Shown here piece after piece: positions 33,285 through 45,665 of a stretch of 64,000 nt of DNA. A program made the position numbers and the translations under genes. The stretch's first letter is position 1. Each line of letters starts with the position of its first letter. The notes under the pieces were generated by a model. The model made no database searches. It was not told the origin of the DNA and worked only from the letters and a program-made list of their open reading frames with translations. This DNA is from Magicicada septendecula (taxonomy: Eukaryota; Arthropoda; Insecta; Hemiptera; Cicadidae): the NCBI GenBank assembly GCA_034769895.1, contig CM068367.1:351231111-351295110 (forward strand). The letters run 5' to 3'.

Positions 33285-33475
33285 CAGAAGAAGAAGAAGA
33301 AGAAGAAGAAGAAGAAGAAGAGTAAGAAGGAGAAGAAGAAGAAGAAGAAGAAGAAGAAGAAGGAGAAGGAGAAGAAGAAGATGAAGAAGAAGAAGAAGAA
33401 GAAGAAAAAGAAGAAGAAGAAGAAGAAGAAGAAGAAGAAGAAGAAGAAGAAGAAGAAGAAGAAGAAGAAGAACGA
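33285..33475 (+). repeat. (GAA/AAG)n microsatellite, about 190 bp
   Basis: A nearly pure purine GAA repeat with a few interruptions (agtaagaagg, aagatgaag). The open frame it creates is an artefact. It might be the tail of a lost RTE-type LINE, but no LINE coding sequence precedes it. Confidence 0.95.
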
Positions 33476-33489
33476 GGGGAGGAGGAGGA

Positions 33490-36400
33490 GGGGGAGATAA
33501 TCTTGTGTTGAACTTCAGTAACTTCCCTTCGATATTAGAGTGTTTTAGTGTTATTTTATTTGCATTTTAAAAATTAGATTAACATAAAAACGGTTACCGA
33601 TGTCTTGTGTATTCGTAACGTAGTTTTGTAAATTAATCAGTTATAATTAGGAATAACCAATTTTTTAAGTTTATCGATGTGCAGATTTCAGTCTCACAAT
33701 AATACTATGCGGATACGGTGCCACCTGACAGACAGATATTGCGTAACTCAACTGAAGAAGCGAATTTTTATTTATTTTAAATTGAGTTCATCAATGTGTC
33801 GAGCCTACGTGTGTGTAAGTTACTCATAAACGAGCATACTTTTGCCTGTCACGTATTCTGTCTCATTGCAAGTATTCAGAATTTCTTGTATCAATTTATA
33901 GTGTGCATCGTTTATTTCTAGGTATGTTTAAATATAGCCTAAGAGCATAGAGACGCAGTGCATCTCATACTCACGTTCAAACTTATAAACAGCACAAAAT
34001 CTTGCACTTTTTCTATTTCAGAATTGGTCTGACCGACATAATGTACTTTAGCAGATCGCGAACAGCGGTGAAAAATTCTCCATTTTTGAAAGCAGCGACA
34101 AACATCACTTGTTTATACGATTACAGTTTATAATAAAATCAGTGACGTAGTATAAAGTCTTACGTCTTTTTGTATATCAGAATTGGACTGACCATCATAC
34201 TTTAGATTAACATAAACGGACGACTTAAAATAGCAGCATCCTTGTAAACTTTGACAAACACACCGCTTGTTTATGCGATTGCATTTCCTAATAAAAACAG
34301 TGACAACATTTTATTTTGAGCGCACACGTTCACACTGTGTGTTCTTAAAATGGTACCATCGGTTGCCACGTAAAGCATAATCGGTTCACGATTACGACAG
34401 ATCCTTCAGAATGTTTTCAACTAGAAGTGACAGACGCGTCTACGACGTTTATTTATTACTGTTCCGTTATTTGTTACTGTTTATTTATGAGCTGTTAAAA
34501 TTACCGATCTATCAAGCTGTGGCTCACCATTAAACTGCCAAACTTTACGCTTCAGTTGCACAATTAGAGTTTCCTCTTTTCACCGTAAACAATGTTCTTC
34601 TGTTCGAAAAACATAGAAACGAAACAAGACAAATGAAACTGCACACAAACAAAGTAACCGAAGAGAATGTGGTGGGGTAAGGAGTTTGTTTATCATCAAA
34701 CTTGTCCTAAATAGGAATATGTCTTTCAAATGTAAGATTTGAAACCGAAGTGCTGTTTAATGAGAACGCAGTCGAATTGGAGAAGACGATAAACAAGCTC
34801 CATAAAAAAAGTGTTCAGGTTGGCTTGAGGATGAATACAGAGGAGGGAAATATATTACGCTTAATTGGGTTGCACCAACTATAATGAAAACTGGCCATAG
34901 GGATCTGATAACTGTAGTAAAATATTTGAAAAATGTAAATAATAACAATCAATGAAAGTGAAATACATAAATTGTTATCGATGCACACATCAGTGTAAAT
35001 TACTCTTGAAAAATGAGCAATACTGTGAAGTATAATAAATTGCCTTTTTGCCTAAAATGGAAAGTTTTTAATGAATTATTGGTTTGAGATCCTTGCAGTG
35101 TTGCAAGGTCTAGCTGAGGGATGTAAGGAAGTATGGGAGTAGGTCTTGTAATATGATGAAAATAAATGAGGATTAAAGCAAACAATACACATTGGTACCA
35201 TACGTATGTTAGTGAATCAGTGAAACATTTGTTCATAGGTTTCTCCTCCAATACCATTCTCAACTAAACTAATAATTTATAATCATTTACTTATTAAAGT
35301 AAATAAAGTAATTATTAAATTGTTTCCAAGATAAGGTCGCGGGCTGCGTAAATTGATGTTGCGGACAGCCAGTAGGAAATCACTTATATAGAATATGGTC
35401 TCCGGGAAACGAGACAATGTAGCCTGCTTAGAGAGGGCGGATCTGCAGTGTCGGATTATCGATAACGCTAGGGTATGCTGCAGAACCGGGCATCAGTGCC
35501 TCAGCTATCAGAGAGGGCACCGGGCAGCTGAATTGACTAAGCGAAGCAAAGCTTATGATCACATTACGCAATTGTTTGGTGTTCTTACGCAGTTATTAAC
35601 CATGGAAAGTGTAGAGTTGGAAAATCAAGCGAAAGCCCCTATAGACGTTACTAGAATGATTTAAATAACGACCTTTTAATACAATTGAAGCATTTTGTGC
35701 CACGAGTAAACTTGCAAGAAAGAGGTTTTTTTTTCAAATCGTTCGAATGAAGATGGTACTTTCCATGATACTGTAGTTTTCCCGCTCAAAGTATTAAACT
35801 GGATTATTGTTTGCAAAATCACTGATGTATTTCTTCTACATATTTCTGACGAATATATGCATTGCTTATCGTCTGCTTTTTTACGATTCCAGTAGCTAAC
35901 TGCGAATCTGGAAGATCATTTTTTTGTATTAAAACGCATTAAAGATATATTGAGTTCAACTATGGGAGATGAGAGATTATCTTCGTTAGCAAGTTTGAAA
36001 ACGAGATATAATATTGAAATATAATATAATGATATCATTATATAATTGTTGAAATAATAATTAAGTTATATAATGTCTTCGTTTTAATATTGAAAGCGAG
36101 ATACTTGAATTGCTCGATTTAGAAGAAATTATATAAGACTTCGTTAAGGCAAAATCAAGAAAAGAATGGACCGATTAGTATTTTCTAAGCTTAAGTACTA
36201 TTATGCTCATTGTAATTACTATTTAGCTAAATATTAGTTGTGCTTTGAGAGTTTAATAAAATAATTGTTATCTTTCGAAATTGTGTAAGCCATTTATCAG
36301 TCTGAATCGAGGGGGACACCAGTCTGATGGCAGTATATGGTACCACGTGCTTCTAATCCGTCCACGTGCGGATCTCGTATTACCTGCTAGTCATCTTGTG

Positions 36401-37055
36401 ATAAATGAAGAAGAGAGGCAGAGAAGGGAAAATATTTCATTTGGATACGGTACCATGTTAAGAAATCAAAACTATTACATGATTTTGTAAGGACACACGA
36501 AAAACTAGTTTAACTTTTCTCGGTTAGTCACATGCCTTAACACAGATTGGTATATTTACATTTACACTTATTTTTTCCTATTAAATCGTAAGCTAGAACG
36601 CGTCCATTAGATACTAATCTTACGTGTTATTCGGCTTTATTTACAGTTTCAGTTGACTTATTTTATAAAAATACAATTTTGAGTAATTTTTATATACATT
36701 AACGTCCTATTTATATCTTTTAGAGTTTGTTTAAATCACTATACATATTGATCGTAATAATATATTTTTTCAAGAAAACGCGCCTTTTAATATACCTCTT
36801 TTAGTTTTCAGACTAGTTTTCTCAGAAGTATGGGACATAACCCATAGCTAAATATTTACGGTAGGCCTAATACGACAATTACGACACTTAAGTAATACTT
36901 TTAAGCCTTCAAAACATATTTGGAACGCACTTCGTGGTACAACCTTGAGTTCTGATAGCGATTTTTGTTTTGCGTCTTCAGCGGTCGCAAAACATTATCA
37001 GGTCATCACATTTTTTAAATCTTGGGAAGAGGAAAAGTCTTACGGAGCCACGCCC
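33490..37055. other. No recognised gene
   Basis: AT-rich DNA. Around 35990-36080 are clustered AT palindromes such as ataatgatatcattat. The 89-codon plus ORF at 35395-35664 has no recognisable motif or clear splice borders and is left unassigned. Confidence 0.4.
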
Positions 37056-37061
37056 GGTATC

Positions 37062-37230
37062 AGGTCTATACAAGGTGCGCGCGGCGGTCGAAGGAATTTG
37101 AAGGGACACTTTGCTACCTCCAGATTCCTTGAATATACAAGGTGCGCGCGAGACAACTCTTCGAGGTCTATACAAGGTGCGCGCGAGACAACTCTTCGAG
37201 GTCTATACAAGCTGCGCGCGGGGCAACATT
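37062..37230 (+). repeat. Short tandem repeats containing GGTGCGCGCG, ~35-bp unit
   Basis: The unit with atacaaggtgcgcgcgagac and aactcttcgaggtct occurs twice in full (about 37134-37168 and 37169-37203) and once partly (37204-37225). A related unit, tatacaaggtgcgcgcggcg, lies at 37066. It is unusually GC- and CpG-rich for this window. Confidence 0.85.
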
Positions 37231-37287
37231 TTATTTAATTAATACATTACCTTGTTCCAGTTCCGTCTTGTGACTTCTTCTAGTAGC

Positions 37288-37327
37288 TTTGTGATGCGTT
37301 TCGGAACGATCGTTCCATCTTTAGACG
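37288..37327 (-). ncRNA. Hammerhead-like relic, single arm
   Basis: Minus strand: CTAAAGA in place of CUGAUGA, then U, the perfect helix II GGAACGATCGTTCC, GAAA and CGCATC. It resembles the motif at 40434-40475 in helix II sequence and flanks (aaatattaaaa, cacatgtcaac, actgacgg). The core is mutated, so it is probably inactive. Confidence 0.5.
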
Positions 37328-37879
37328 TAGGTTACATATCCCTCATACGAGATCGTCAAATATTAAAATTTTAATTAAAGTTAAACACATGTCAACAATA
37401 AAAACTGACGGTGTACACGCATGCGTTTTGACATCAAAATATTAATTCCTTTAATTGCGATGAATTATATTTACTAAAAAAGGTGGACTTTCTACTGATA
37501 CACATAAAAATTCCTACTAATATCAAAAAAATTGTTTGAGATTACAATACCTAAACCATTAATCACTGAGGGTAACAGTGGTGGTACCAAAAAATGTCCA
37601 CACTTTACATTAATATGCCAGCAGTATAAATTCAAAGAGATTTGTCGCTGAGCGAGCGGTCCGTGGAAGTCCATCAGGTCGAAAGTTAAAGTTATTTTAA
37701 TAAGTTTATAGATATGTTACATAAAACATTAAAGAACATCTCATTGTACTAGAATGATAAATTTCCCTACCTATTTCGCCCTGTGTGCGGTTTATGAAAT
37801 AAATATGAAACAATTTGCTTTTCACGAAATAATAACATAAATTTAGAAATATATTTCATATTAAATTACCACGAGATTG

Positions 37880-38210
37880 ATCTCTCTGATGTATCGTTGT
37901 CTAAGGAAGACAAAATTCCTGTTACTGAGGTTAAGAATGCTCCGAAAACCGTCAAAAATGGACGAGCACCAGGTTCAAATGGACTCCGTATAAATTCTTT
38001 AAAAACGGGACTTTTGGACCTTTTGGTATATTTCTTCAATTGATTTATGAAAGGTGAAGAGCTCCCTCTTGAATGGAAGACTGCGTATATTACCAACCTC
38101 CACAAAAAAGTTAGCAGAAAGATACTATCGAATTACAGAGGAGTAAGAGTAATCAACTATATCTCAAGGTTATATGGCAAACGTGTGGAAGCAAGAACTG
38201 AAATCCAATA
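37880..38210 (+). pseudogene. LINE reverse transcriptase fragment (fingers/palm)
   Basis: Plus-strand translation gives APKTVKNGRAPGSNGLRINSLK, then GEELPLEWKTAYITNLHKK and NYRGVRVINYISRLYGKRVEAR. These match the NGKAPGxDG, PxxWKxxxxxPIxKKG and NYRGIxLLN motifs of LINE RTs. One stop interrupts it (FFN-stop-FMKG). The fragment stops where PLE-3 begins at 38215. Confidence 0.8.
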
Positions 38211-38214
38211 GTTT

Positions 38215-39549
38215 AATTAAGAAAGTTGTGTTTGTGGTTATAATCACAAACAGAATTACCACTGCTGCACACCACTATAGAAAAATTATTCCGATTAGCG
38301 CTTTCAAGCTTCTCAGCTCATCGTCAGTTCGGAAATAACAACATAGTAAAACCAACTCTTCACACCCTCACCCGCCCCACTGTCCACACACACCCCCCGC
38401 AAACAAGCTATAAATCAAATGTCCTTTCCCAACCCCCGGCCCTGTCACCCCCGTCTGTACAGTTACATATTTTTCTAGCACATTCCGTGTGTATGTGTGC
38501 TGTGTGCTGTGTGTGTGTGCATTCTTTTTAACGTTGTAAAGCCATTCTCATTCACACTTTTGGGCACGGTCACTCACCCTTATTTCAAAAACATCCATAT
38601 ATGCAATTTAATTCTTAATGTTATCTATCCGTCTTCTACCATTTACCTCTTAATTATATTGTAAAATATTTCTTCATTATCAAATTTAGTTTTAGTATTC
38701 ATTAAATTGTCTAACCCTTTCTCTCTTTCTTTCAATATTTCTAACTCTCCCTAAGCTTTCTTTCGACTGTGTTATTCACTACTTTCAAAATTTCATAGTC
38801 TTCCAAAGGACTAACAAACGTATGGTTCTCTTCTATCAAATGTCTTGCACATAACGAATTCGTTGTTCTATTACCTTCTCCAAGTTTGTGATCAGATAAC
38901 CTGCATACGAATTTCCGTCCTGTCTCACCTAGGTACACTTTGTTGCATTCTTTACATTTTAATTTATAAACTCCGCTTCTCTGTAATACTGGGATTTTTT
39001 CTATATTTTTATTCCTTATCTCATCAAATACCGTTTCACATTTTTTAATAGCTATATCCACTCCGTATTTATTAAAACATTTTATCATTTTTCTGGTATG
39101 TGATCCTATGTATGTCAATGACTCTACATAATTCTTTTGTTTTGGTTCTTTTTTAGCTTTTTGTATGTTAATACTTTTCATAACTTTATCCACTATGTTG
39201 GTGTTATAGTTATTATTCCTACGTATTACAATTCCTTTTATCTTTTTTATCTCCCTATCTTTTGTTTCTGTCTCTTTTAAACACTTCTGAGCTTTATAAC
39301 AAAATTAATTAATTGCCGCCATTTTATATCTATAAGGGTGGTAAGATTCTTTCGGTATTATTATATCAGAATACGATTCTTTCCTAAATTTCCCAAATTG
39401 TAGTTTTTCATTATTCTTAATTTCTATGTTTAAATCTAAGTAATTTATTTTCTTACTTCCTATCTCATCTGTAAAGATGAGCGTTTATATCACATCACAG
39501 TTTAAAGATGAGCGTTTATAAATGAGGTAAATAATAAGGATAAAAACTT
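38215..39549 (-). mobile_element. Penelope-like element PLE-3, 5'-truncated with a 5' inversion
   Basis: Same family as PLE-1: the 3' end begins aattaagaaagttgtg (compare aatgaagaaagttgtg at 19703) and both follow GTTT. The minus strand has RT-tail remnants, a 150-codon open stretch 39193-38741 with GIY-YIG motifs (GVYKLKCKECNKVYLGETGR) and decayed coding to about 39471. Bases ~39512-39549 then repeat the adjoining RT segment in the opposite orientation (aatgaggtaaataataagga), giving a 5' inversion. The 18-mer taaagatgagcgtttata is duplicated at 39472 and 39502. No 5' terminal repeat is present. Confidence 0.85.
38288..38334 (-). ncRNA. Hammerhead-like motif in the PLE-3 3' repeat
   Basis: Minus strand CTGACGA, U, GAGCTGAGAAGCTT (helix II), GAAA, GCGCTA, then ATCGGAAT. 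Helix I pairs with TTTCCGAA except for the pair nearest the core. The conserved core is intact, and the loop change GUGA to GAGA keeps helix II. Confidence 0.7.
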
Positions 39550-40433
39550 CAGTGTACATCTCGCTCGACTGTGTTTACATTGTAAGTCGTATGTGTGTGT
39601 GCCGAAACAGACCTGCATTATACTATGATAGGGGAGATATCTTTGTGTACGTGTGAATTTTTGGTTTGTACTATTAAATCAGGCATTGACATGATTAATG
39701 CAAATAAATAAATATGTTTTTACCTGTTACAAAAGACATATCACAATTCTTAAAATATAAATGATTTGCTATGAGTTCAGATTTTAATAATGGTTCAAAG
39801 TCAGACACCCAAGCAATTTAAAAGAGTTTTATAATTTGTTTATTATATATGTTTAAATGTTTATGTCTATATGTTAATGTGTGTTCAATATCAAAGATAT
39901 GTTATGTTTTCAGTGTGTAACCTTATAAAAAAACATTCTGAATTTTTTGTTTAAAATTTTTAATAATCAGTTAATTTTCTTTCAATATTTAATAAACCGT
40001 TGATTAATTCTTTTCTAATGTATGAATTAATTATTTCATGTCATCAAAGTCTCACTCCTTTATTTAAAAAATAAGGTTATTCTGCAACCACATATACTTA
40101 ACACAACGAACATATAAAAATCCTACGACCTAACCGGTGATTAACACTATAGAGTTGCGTTGGGTACATGGACTGAAGTGTATTCATTTTATAATACTTG
40201 TAATGTTGTAATGTACATAATTCTTTTGTAAGTAACTCGTTGAGTTTCCTGCAGGTCTCCCAAATATCTTCAAATTAATACACTGCAAGTAGGTTTATTT
40301 TCACCTAGTTGATTTAAATAGTTAAAACTTTATTATAGTGAAAAAGGAAGAAATAGCTGTACGATTACATTGTTAATTATTTATAAATTAATAAATTATC
40401 TTATATCCGTCGTGTGACTTTGTTTTATTATTT

Positions 40434-40475
40434 AGAATTACGCGTTTCGGAACATATGTTCCATCATCAGATTCC
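40434..40475 (-). ncRNA. Hammerhead-ribozyme-like motif, left arm of IR-B
   Basis: Minus strand GGAAT, CTGATGA, U, GGAACATATGTTCC (helix II), GAAA, CGCG, UA, then ATTCT. Helix I is 5 bp with one G-U, and all core residues are conserved. Helix III is the self-complementary CGCG, as in PLE-1 (GCGC). Confidence 0.78.
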
Positions 40476-40653
40476 TTCACTCAGTTGAGATCATCAAATG
40501 TTAAAATCACATACTCAATTGTTAAAAACACACGTCAGTATGGGTCAGCCATCGGAGGTCAGCCTTCATAGGTTGCGCACCCATACTGACGTGTGTTTTT
40601 AACAATTGAGTACTGTATGTGATTTTAACATTTGACGATCTCAACTGAGTGAA

Positions 40654-40695
40654 GGACTCTGATGATGGAACATATGTTCCAAAATGCGTAATTCT
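40654..40695 (+). ncRNA. Hammerhead-like motif, right arm of IR-B (mutated)
   Basis: Same layout as the left arm but with AAAA for GAAA, TGCG for CGCG, and a helix I mismatch. The loss of the conserved G12 should inactivate it. Confidence 0.7.
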
Positions 40696-40756
40696 AAATA
40701 ATAAAACAAAGTCATACGACGGACCTAAGGTAATTTATTAATTTATAAATAATTAA

Positions 40757-43700
40757 GTGACTTGGATACCAATAATAATATGTATGTCAAATTTTTAATT
40801 ATGTATAATTTTGTATAGTAATAATACAGCGAATTTTATAACCGATGCTGCAAAGACAATAAATATAGTTTAATAGAAATTATTTAATAATAAAGTACCG
40901 TTTGTTCGGAACCTTTTTTGTGAAACGAGTTTATCATTAGTTTGTGAAAAATAAGTACCAGTACGCTGTACAAATTTAACAATGTAGTATTATGACAAAC
41001 GCCCTGCTCATCTTCAAAAGAATACCATACATAGGAAGCAGATGTTTGCCCAGCGTTTCTACGCCGCATGAGAGGTACGAGAAACCAGTCCTGTCTAGAC
41101 ATAAATTATAAACATCGTATGACCTTAGTTAAACTATTTTAACTGGTGGCAGTAAATACAAGTATAAAAATACAGTTATGGTTTACCGCTTCCCGACCTT
41201 GTATAAGTGCACGTTACTGGAGCGAACACGAAACAAGTGGTACACGTTTTTATTTCGCAGCAGTAAAACGTATTTGAAGGCGTTTATTTACACTACGCTG
41301 TGTACAGATCTTGTAAAAAAATTATGAAACATTTAAAACAAAAATATTAAAACAACTGACAAATATTTCGAAATGTTTACGGGTCTATGTTGTGTAATAT
41401 ACACTGGGGCCATAAACCACATTCATTTCAAAACGCTCAATAAATCAAAGAATGAGGTTAAAGAATTTTATGTATACACAGTCAGTAACCGAAAACATAT
41501 TTTTCTGTACAGTGTCTCTGCAGTATAAAACCATTAAAGACAGCCCGTTGCTCATCTAAGACGAAGTAAAGTATTTTTTTTTAACATTATATTTTAAAGT
41601 AGTTCCTGTAAAATGTTTGTCCTACAATAATCAATATTAAGTAATTGCCGTTATTAGTATTTAAAATCAAATTAAATGGTACTGGTTTCGTATCAGAAGA
41701 GAATACCAGTAACACTAAAGTACATAATACCATCTTACATGAATGAGCTTCTGATAATGGCCGTTTAAGCGTCAGAAGCTCTTGTTTTCCATGTAAATTA
41801 AACAACACCGATTAGAGGAATTATTCTATTCACGTTATTACGAAACATTTATTAATTAAGTGGACGTTTGATACAACAATGTACTTAACACCACTTCAAG
41901 AGTAACAACAGTAATTTACAATTATCTACACTCTAGCTGCAACTGAGATTCTAGGTGCAATTAGTATAATTAGAATTAATCGTTGTTACGATGTTAAAGG
42001 AGATTTTAATAATATCGGTTTTAATAATAACTAACAATAATAATGACAACATTTTATTAATATCAGTTTTAAGCGAGCACATTTGGAGATTCAAGAGATT
42101 GATCACAATATTTTCACTGCATTCCAGATTCAGATTTAAGATACGACTTATACTTCAACTAATTACGCCACTGAAAACTCTTAGCCAAATTATACAAGTT
42201 CCTTAAACAGAACAAAACTGGTGTTGATTGTAAGGACAAGTAAAAGAAAACAGATTGTGCGAATTACAAATTTAATTTACCGGTTGATATTTGCAAACAT
42301 CAGAATGTCAACCATACCATGGAGAAAACGTAAATAAATCGTAACACGATCTTGCAGCCAACCAACGTACCAATACACAAGATTTAACCAACGTACAATT
42401 GTCCACAGAGATTGAAAGCGTAATACGTAGGCCTACACGTAGCGTATGGGATTTAGTCTGTGAAGAATACAGTGATAAACATAGAAATCTCGAAAGAATA
42501 GAACATACATTTAGTCTAAGATGATGAGGACGCAAAGAGGCATTTGGAGGCATCATCCAAACACTAAACTGTCGAAGGGAACTTTAGGTAATAGTAGAAA
42601 AATTGCTTTTAGAAGCTATGTAGAAGTTTATAGAAGCTAACAGAAGTTTCTGATTTGCTTTTTATCACGTGTCTAAGAACAAATCAATAAGTCGGTGTCT
42701 TTTAAATACCGTGCCGCAAAATGTGATTTTTTGGAATACCCCCTTTAGTTGAACAATAATTTACTTAGTCTACTTGACCTAGAAATCTGGAAATGAAAAT
42801 GAATTACCAGTATAGTCTTTCTACATTACACTTGTGAACGAAAGATCATGCGAGTTCGTAGATCACATCATTAGACATGTGAATTACACTTGTACATATT
42901 TTGTTAATTTGGATGAGTGACCAAAGAGAGAATTAAGCTAGAGAGTTATATACAGACCTTCAAGGTCGCTGCTGATAAAAACGGAGTGGCTTTGGTTTTC
43001 TCCATAAATTCACTAACCATGCAGCTAAAGAGAAGAATATTAAAGATAAAAGATTCTTACATAAACTATTTTACTTATTATGTTGTTACGTGTAATGAGT
43101 CACAGTTTTGCATGTACATTCGCAATTGATTGGGTTAAATTGATTTCAAACCTCAAATTTATAATATATAGTCTATGTTCGTGATAGAAGGTAAGCAACA
43201 TAACTTGAAAGAGGTGCATCGTGAACGATGACTAAATATTCAGTTGTATGACGTACGTATTGTCTATTGCGTGCAGATGACCTTTAGGAATCTGAACGTG
43301 TAGGCCTATATATCCGAACACACAGGATATGTCGAGGGCATCAAATAACAATTATCATGGTAAGATGTGATCCGCATGAAAAGAGTTAATAATGAAGCTA
43401 TGCAAATGATAAATATATTTTAGAAGTAAATTAAATTCTGGGATAAAAATGTTATGCAGTCAGCATGCACTGAGGTCAATGTGTTATGTCTCCTAAAGCT
43501 GGCTACGAGCTTAGAATAGGATTACCAAGAATCTAATCAGTATCTAATTATACAAGAATAGTATTGATGAGATATACACAAGATTAGTTATGAAATCGGA
43601 ACTACATTTGTGTGCCTATCTGCTTACATAAAACGTTGACCTTCCTCACAGTGAAGCGACAGGGGAGCTTTTGATGGTAGTATAATATATTCCAAGAAAA

Positions 43701-45534
43701 TAATTTCTAATTTTATTATCCCAATTAAATATCTTAAGAATGAATATTTTTTATGCCAAGGAAGTTATATACTCTGTGTTTCAACAGGGGGCATTCCCAA
43801 TTGCGAGCATACAAAAAATTAAAATAGATTATCAATTTATGCCATGGGTACCTATTATTTATTATTTCCTAGTATTTTGCCTGGATTGGAAGAGAGTGGA
43901 TCAGGATGAAAACATTTTTAACACAGCACAAAAAGTCAATATTAGAGCAATACAGACGAATTGATTTAACTTTTGTAATTTCTGAACAGATCTGGTGAGT
44001 CTGAAATACTATCGAAGTAAGATAGAAGATTTTGAGTTGGTCAAAGAGTGTACTAATATTGATTTTGTTTCACGGTAATGGAGGTCTGGTAAAGTGGTAA
44101 TTGGTATAGATCAGGTAACGTGAACGAATAATTTTTAGATGTAGGCCTATCGAATCACAGGCGAGTTTGTTGCACTATTGTCCCCAGCCTGTTGGAGTGT
44201 TATTTATTCTCAATATAGTTTCGAAAGCACAATCAAATATTAACGTATCTGCAATTAGAACTAATTTCGTTTGTTTGCAATTAAAGTATTTTTTTTTTCA
44301 AATAACTTCGGAGTGTATCTTAATTACACCAAAAATATATCTTTTTCAGTATTATAAATTTGAATGTTCATAAAGATAAACGCAGTAATTGAAGTGATAA
44401 GCCTCTAATTACCAAAAAATTACAGAAACGTAAATATGTAAAATATTCGGCAATTTCTTATCATTCTTATTTTTATAATTGCTATTCTGTTTAAAAATGT
44501 AGAGTATTTCTAAATTAGATTAGGAATGTAAGCGACTTAACGTATAGAATATTTTTAACAATTTGATTTGAATAAAAATTCAGAGTTACATTTTTAATAA
44601 TCACCTATTTTATAATAAGACGGCGCATTATTGAATTATCAGCAGACGAGATAAATTTTACATTAATAGTTAAATTTTGTAATATGCATTTAACTTCTGG
44701 CATCGTATTTGCGTCAAACTGGCGGGGTATTAAAGAGATTAAAGAGTAAACACACACACATACATACATACACACGACACAGTACTAAAACGTTGTCCGG
44801 CTTTGATAATGAACGCATGGTGCGAGTGTGTTTACTGTCGCGTTACGTCAGAGGGATATTTGGGATCACGCAGACGCGCAGAGCAGTAACCGTGTCTGTC
44901 TGCGCACAGAATCGGTTTAGCAACTACACAATTTAGAGCTCAAACAGATGACGCATGTAGCTATGCGCTGTAAGGGCTCAGTGTGTTGCTAACCTACGCT
45001 AAATTGGTATTTACTTCTAAAGTTAACTCAAAAAAATAAAATCGCAACATGGCTACACGCGTATGAAAGCGTCGTGGCGTAAAGTAGTGGTAAACGGCAT
45101 TGAGGTTGTCTGTTGTAAAACATTCTGAATGTAACGTAACCAGGAAACAATCTGTTAGCCATAAGAATCTACCCTTTGCCTAACTTGTAATTTATACTTA
45201 TCAAGTTCGAGTATTTATCAGATTTTTAAAACTCAGTGCTGTCTAGCAGAGCTGACAATTAAAAGTTACAAACAAATCGCATTTGTTCAATTTTTAAATT
45301 CATGAAATAAATTCACATGCACACACATGCCTATTCTGTTAATGCTATTTATGTTATACAAGTCAAGGCGTTTTTAATTTATCTTGATTTGTATGTGTCA
45401 AATGTCGTTAACAATAATTTAATACTCCAAGAACAGAAACAGTACCAAGTTAATACTTATAGGCTACCTGTTGGTGAATTTTATAGGTTTTACATGTAAA
45501 TATTGCCTAGTATAAACCCGTTATAGCTGTAAAT
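40757..45534. other. No recognised gene
   Basis: Unique-looking AT-rich DNA with three TAGGCCTA octamers and short ORFs (75 codons or fewer) lacking motifs. No exon or element boundary could be supported. Confidence 0.4.
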
Positions 45535-45539
45535 ATTGC

Positions 45540-45665
45540 CAACTAGGCCGTTCGGATCCGGCGTTAAACTGTAGGTCCCATATACCTGTGAGAGACTCCG
45601 TAATACACGCACCACGGGTATACGCGGGGAGGGTACTAACCAGTCGAAAGACTGAAGGACCCAAT
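45540..45665 (+). repeat. Dispersed-repeat-like fragment (ggatccggcgttaaactgtaggtccc)
   Basis: A GC-richer island containing ggcgttaaactgtaggtccc, acctgtgagagactccgtaa, cgcaccacgggtatac and gactgaaggaccca. The taaaactgtaggtccc-type phrase is familiar from insect dispersed repeats, probably LINE 3' ends. Only this partial copy is present, and the class is uncertain. Confidence 0.35.

Larger units (their letters stand above)
40373..40756. mobile_element. Head-to-head hairpin element with hammerhead-like arms (IR-B)
   Basis: Arms 40373-40545 and 40579-40756 are near-perfect inverted repeats (about 175 bp) around a 33-nt loop. There is no coding capacity. Each arm has a hammerhead-like core pointing away from the centre of symmetry. 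The arms resemble paired PLE-type terminal repeats with the body removed, but no PLE coding sequence is nearby. A relative with one arm lies at about 37240-37440. Confidence 0.85.

Noticed and set aside
33276..33500. Poly-Lys ORF
   Set aside because: Translation of the GAA microsatellite; no flanking coding evidence.
35395..35664. 89-codon plus ORF
   Set aside because: No recognised motif, no splice support, and its length is possible by chance. Left as unassigned.
45540..45665. Possible tRNA-derived SINE
   Set aside because: No A-box/B-box pair or cloverleaf could be drawn. Kept only as an unclassified repeat fragment.
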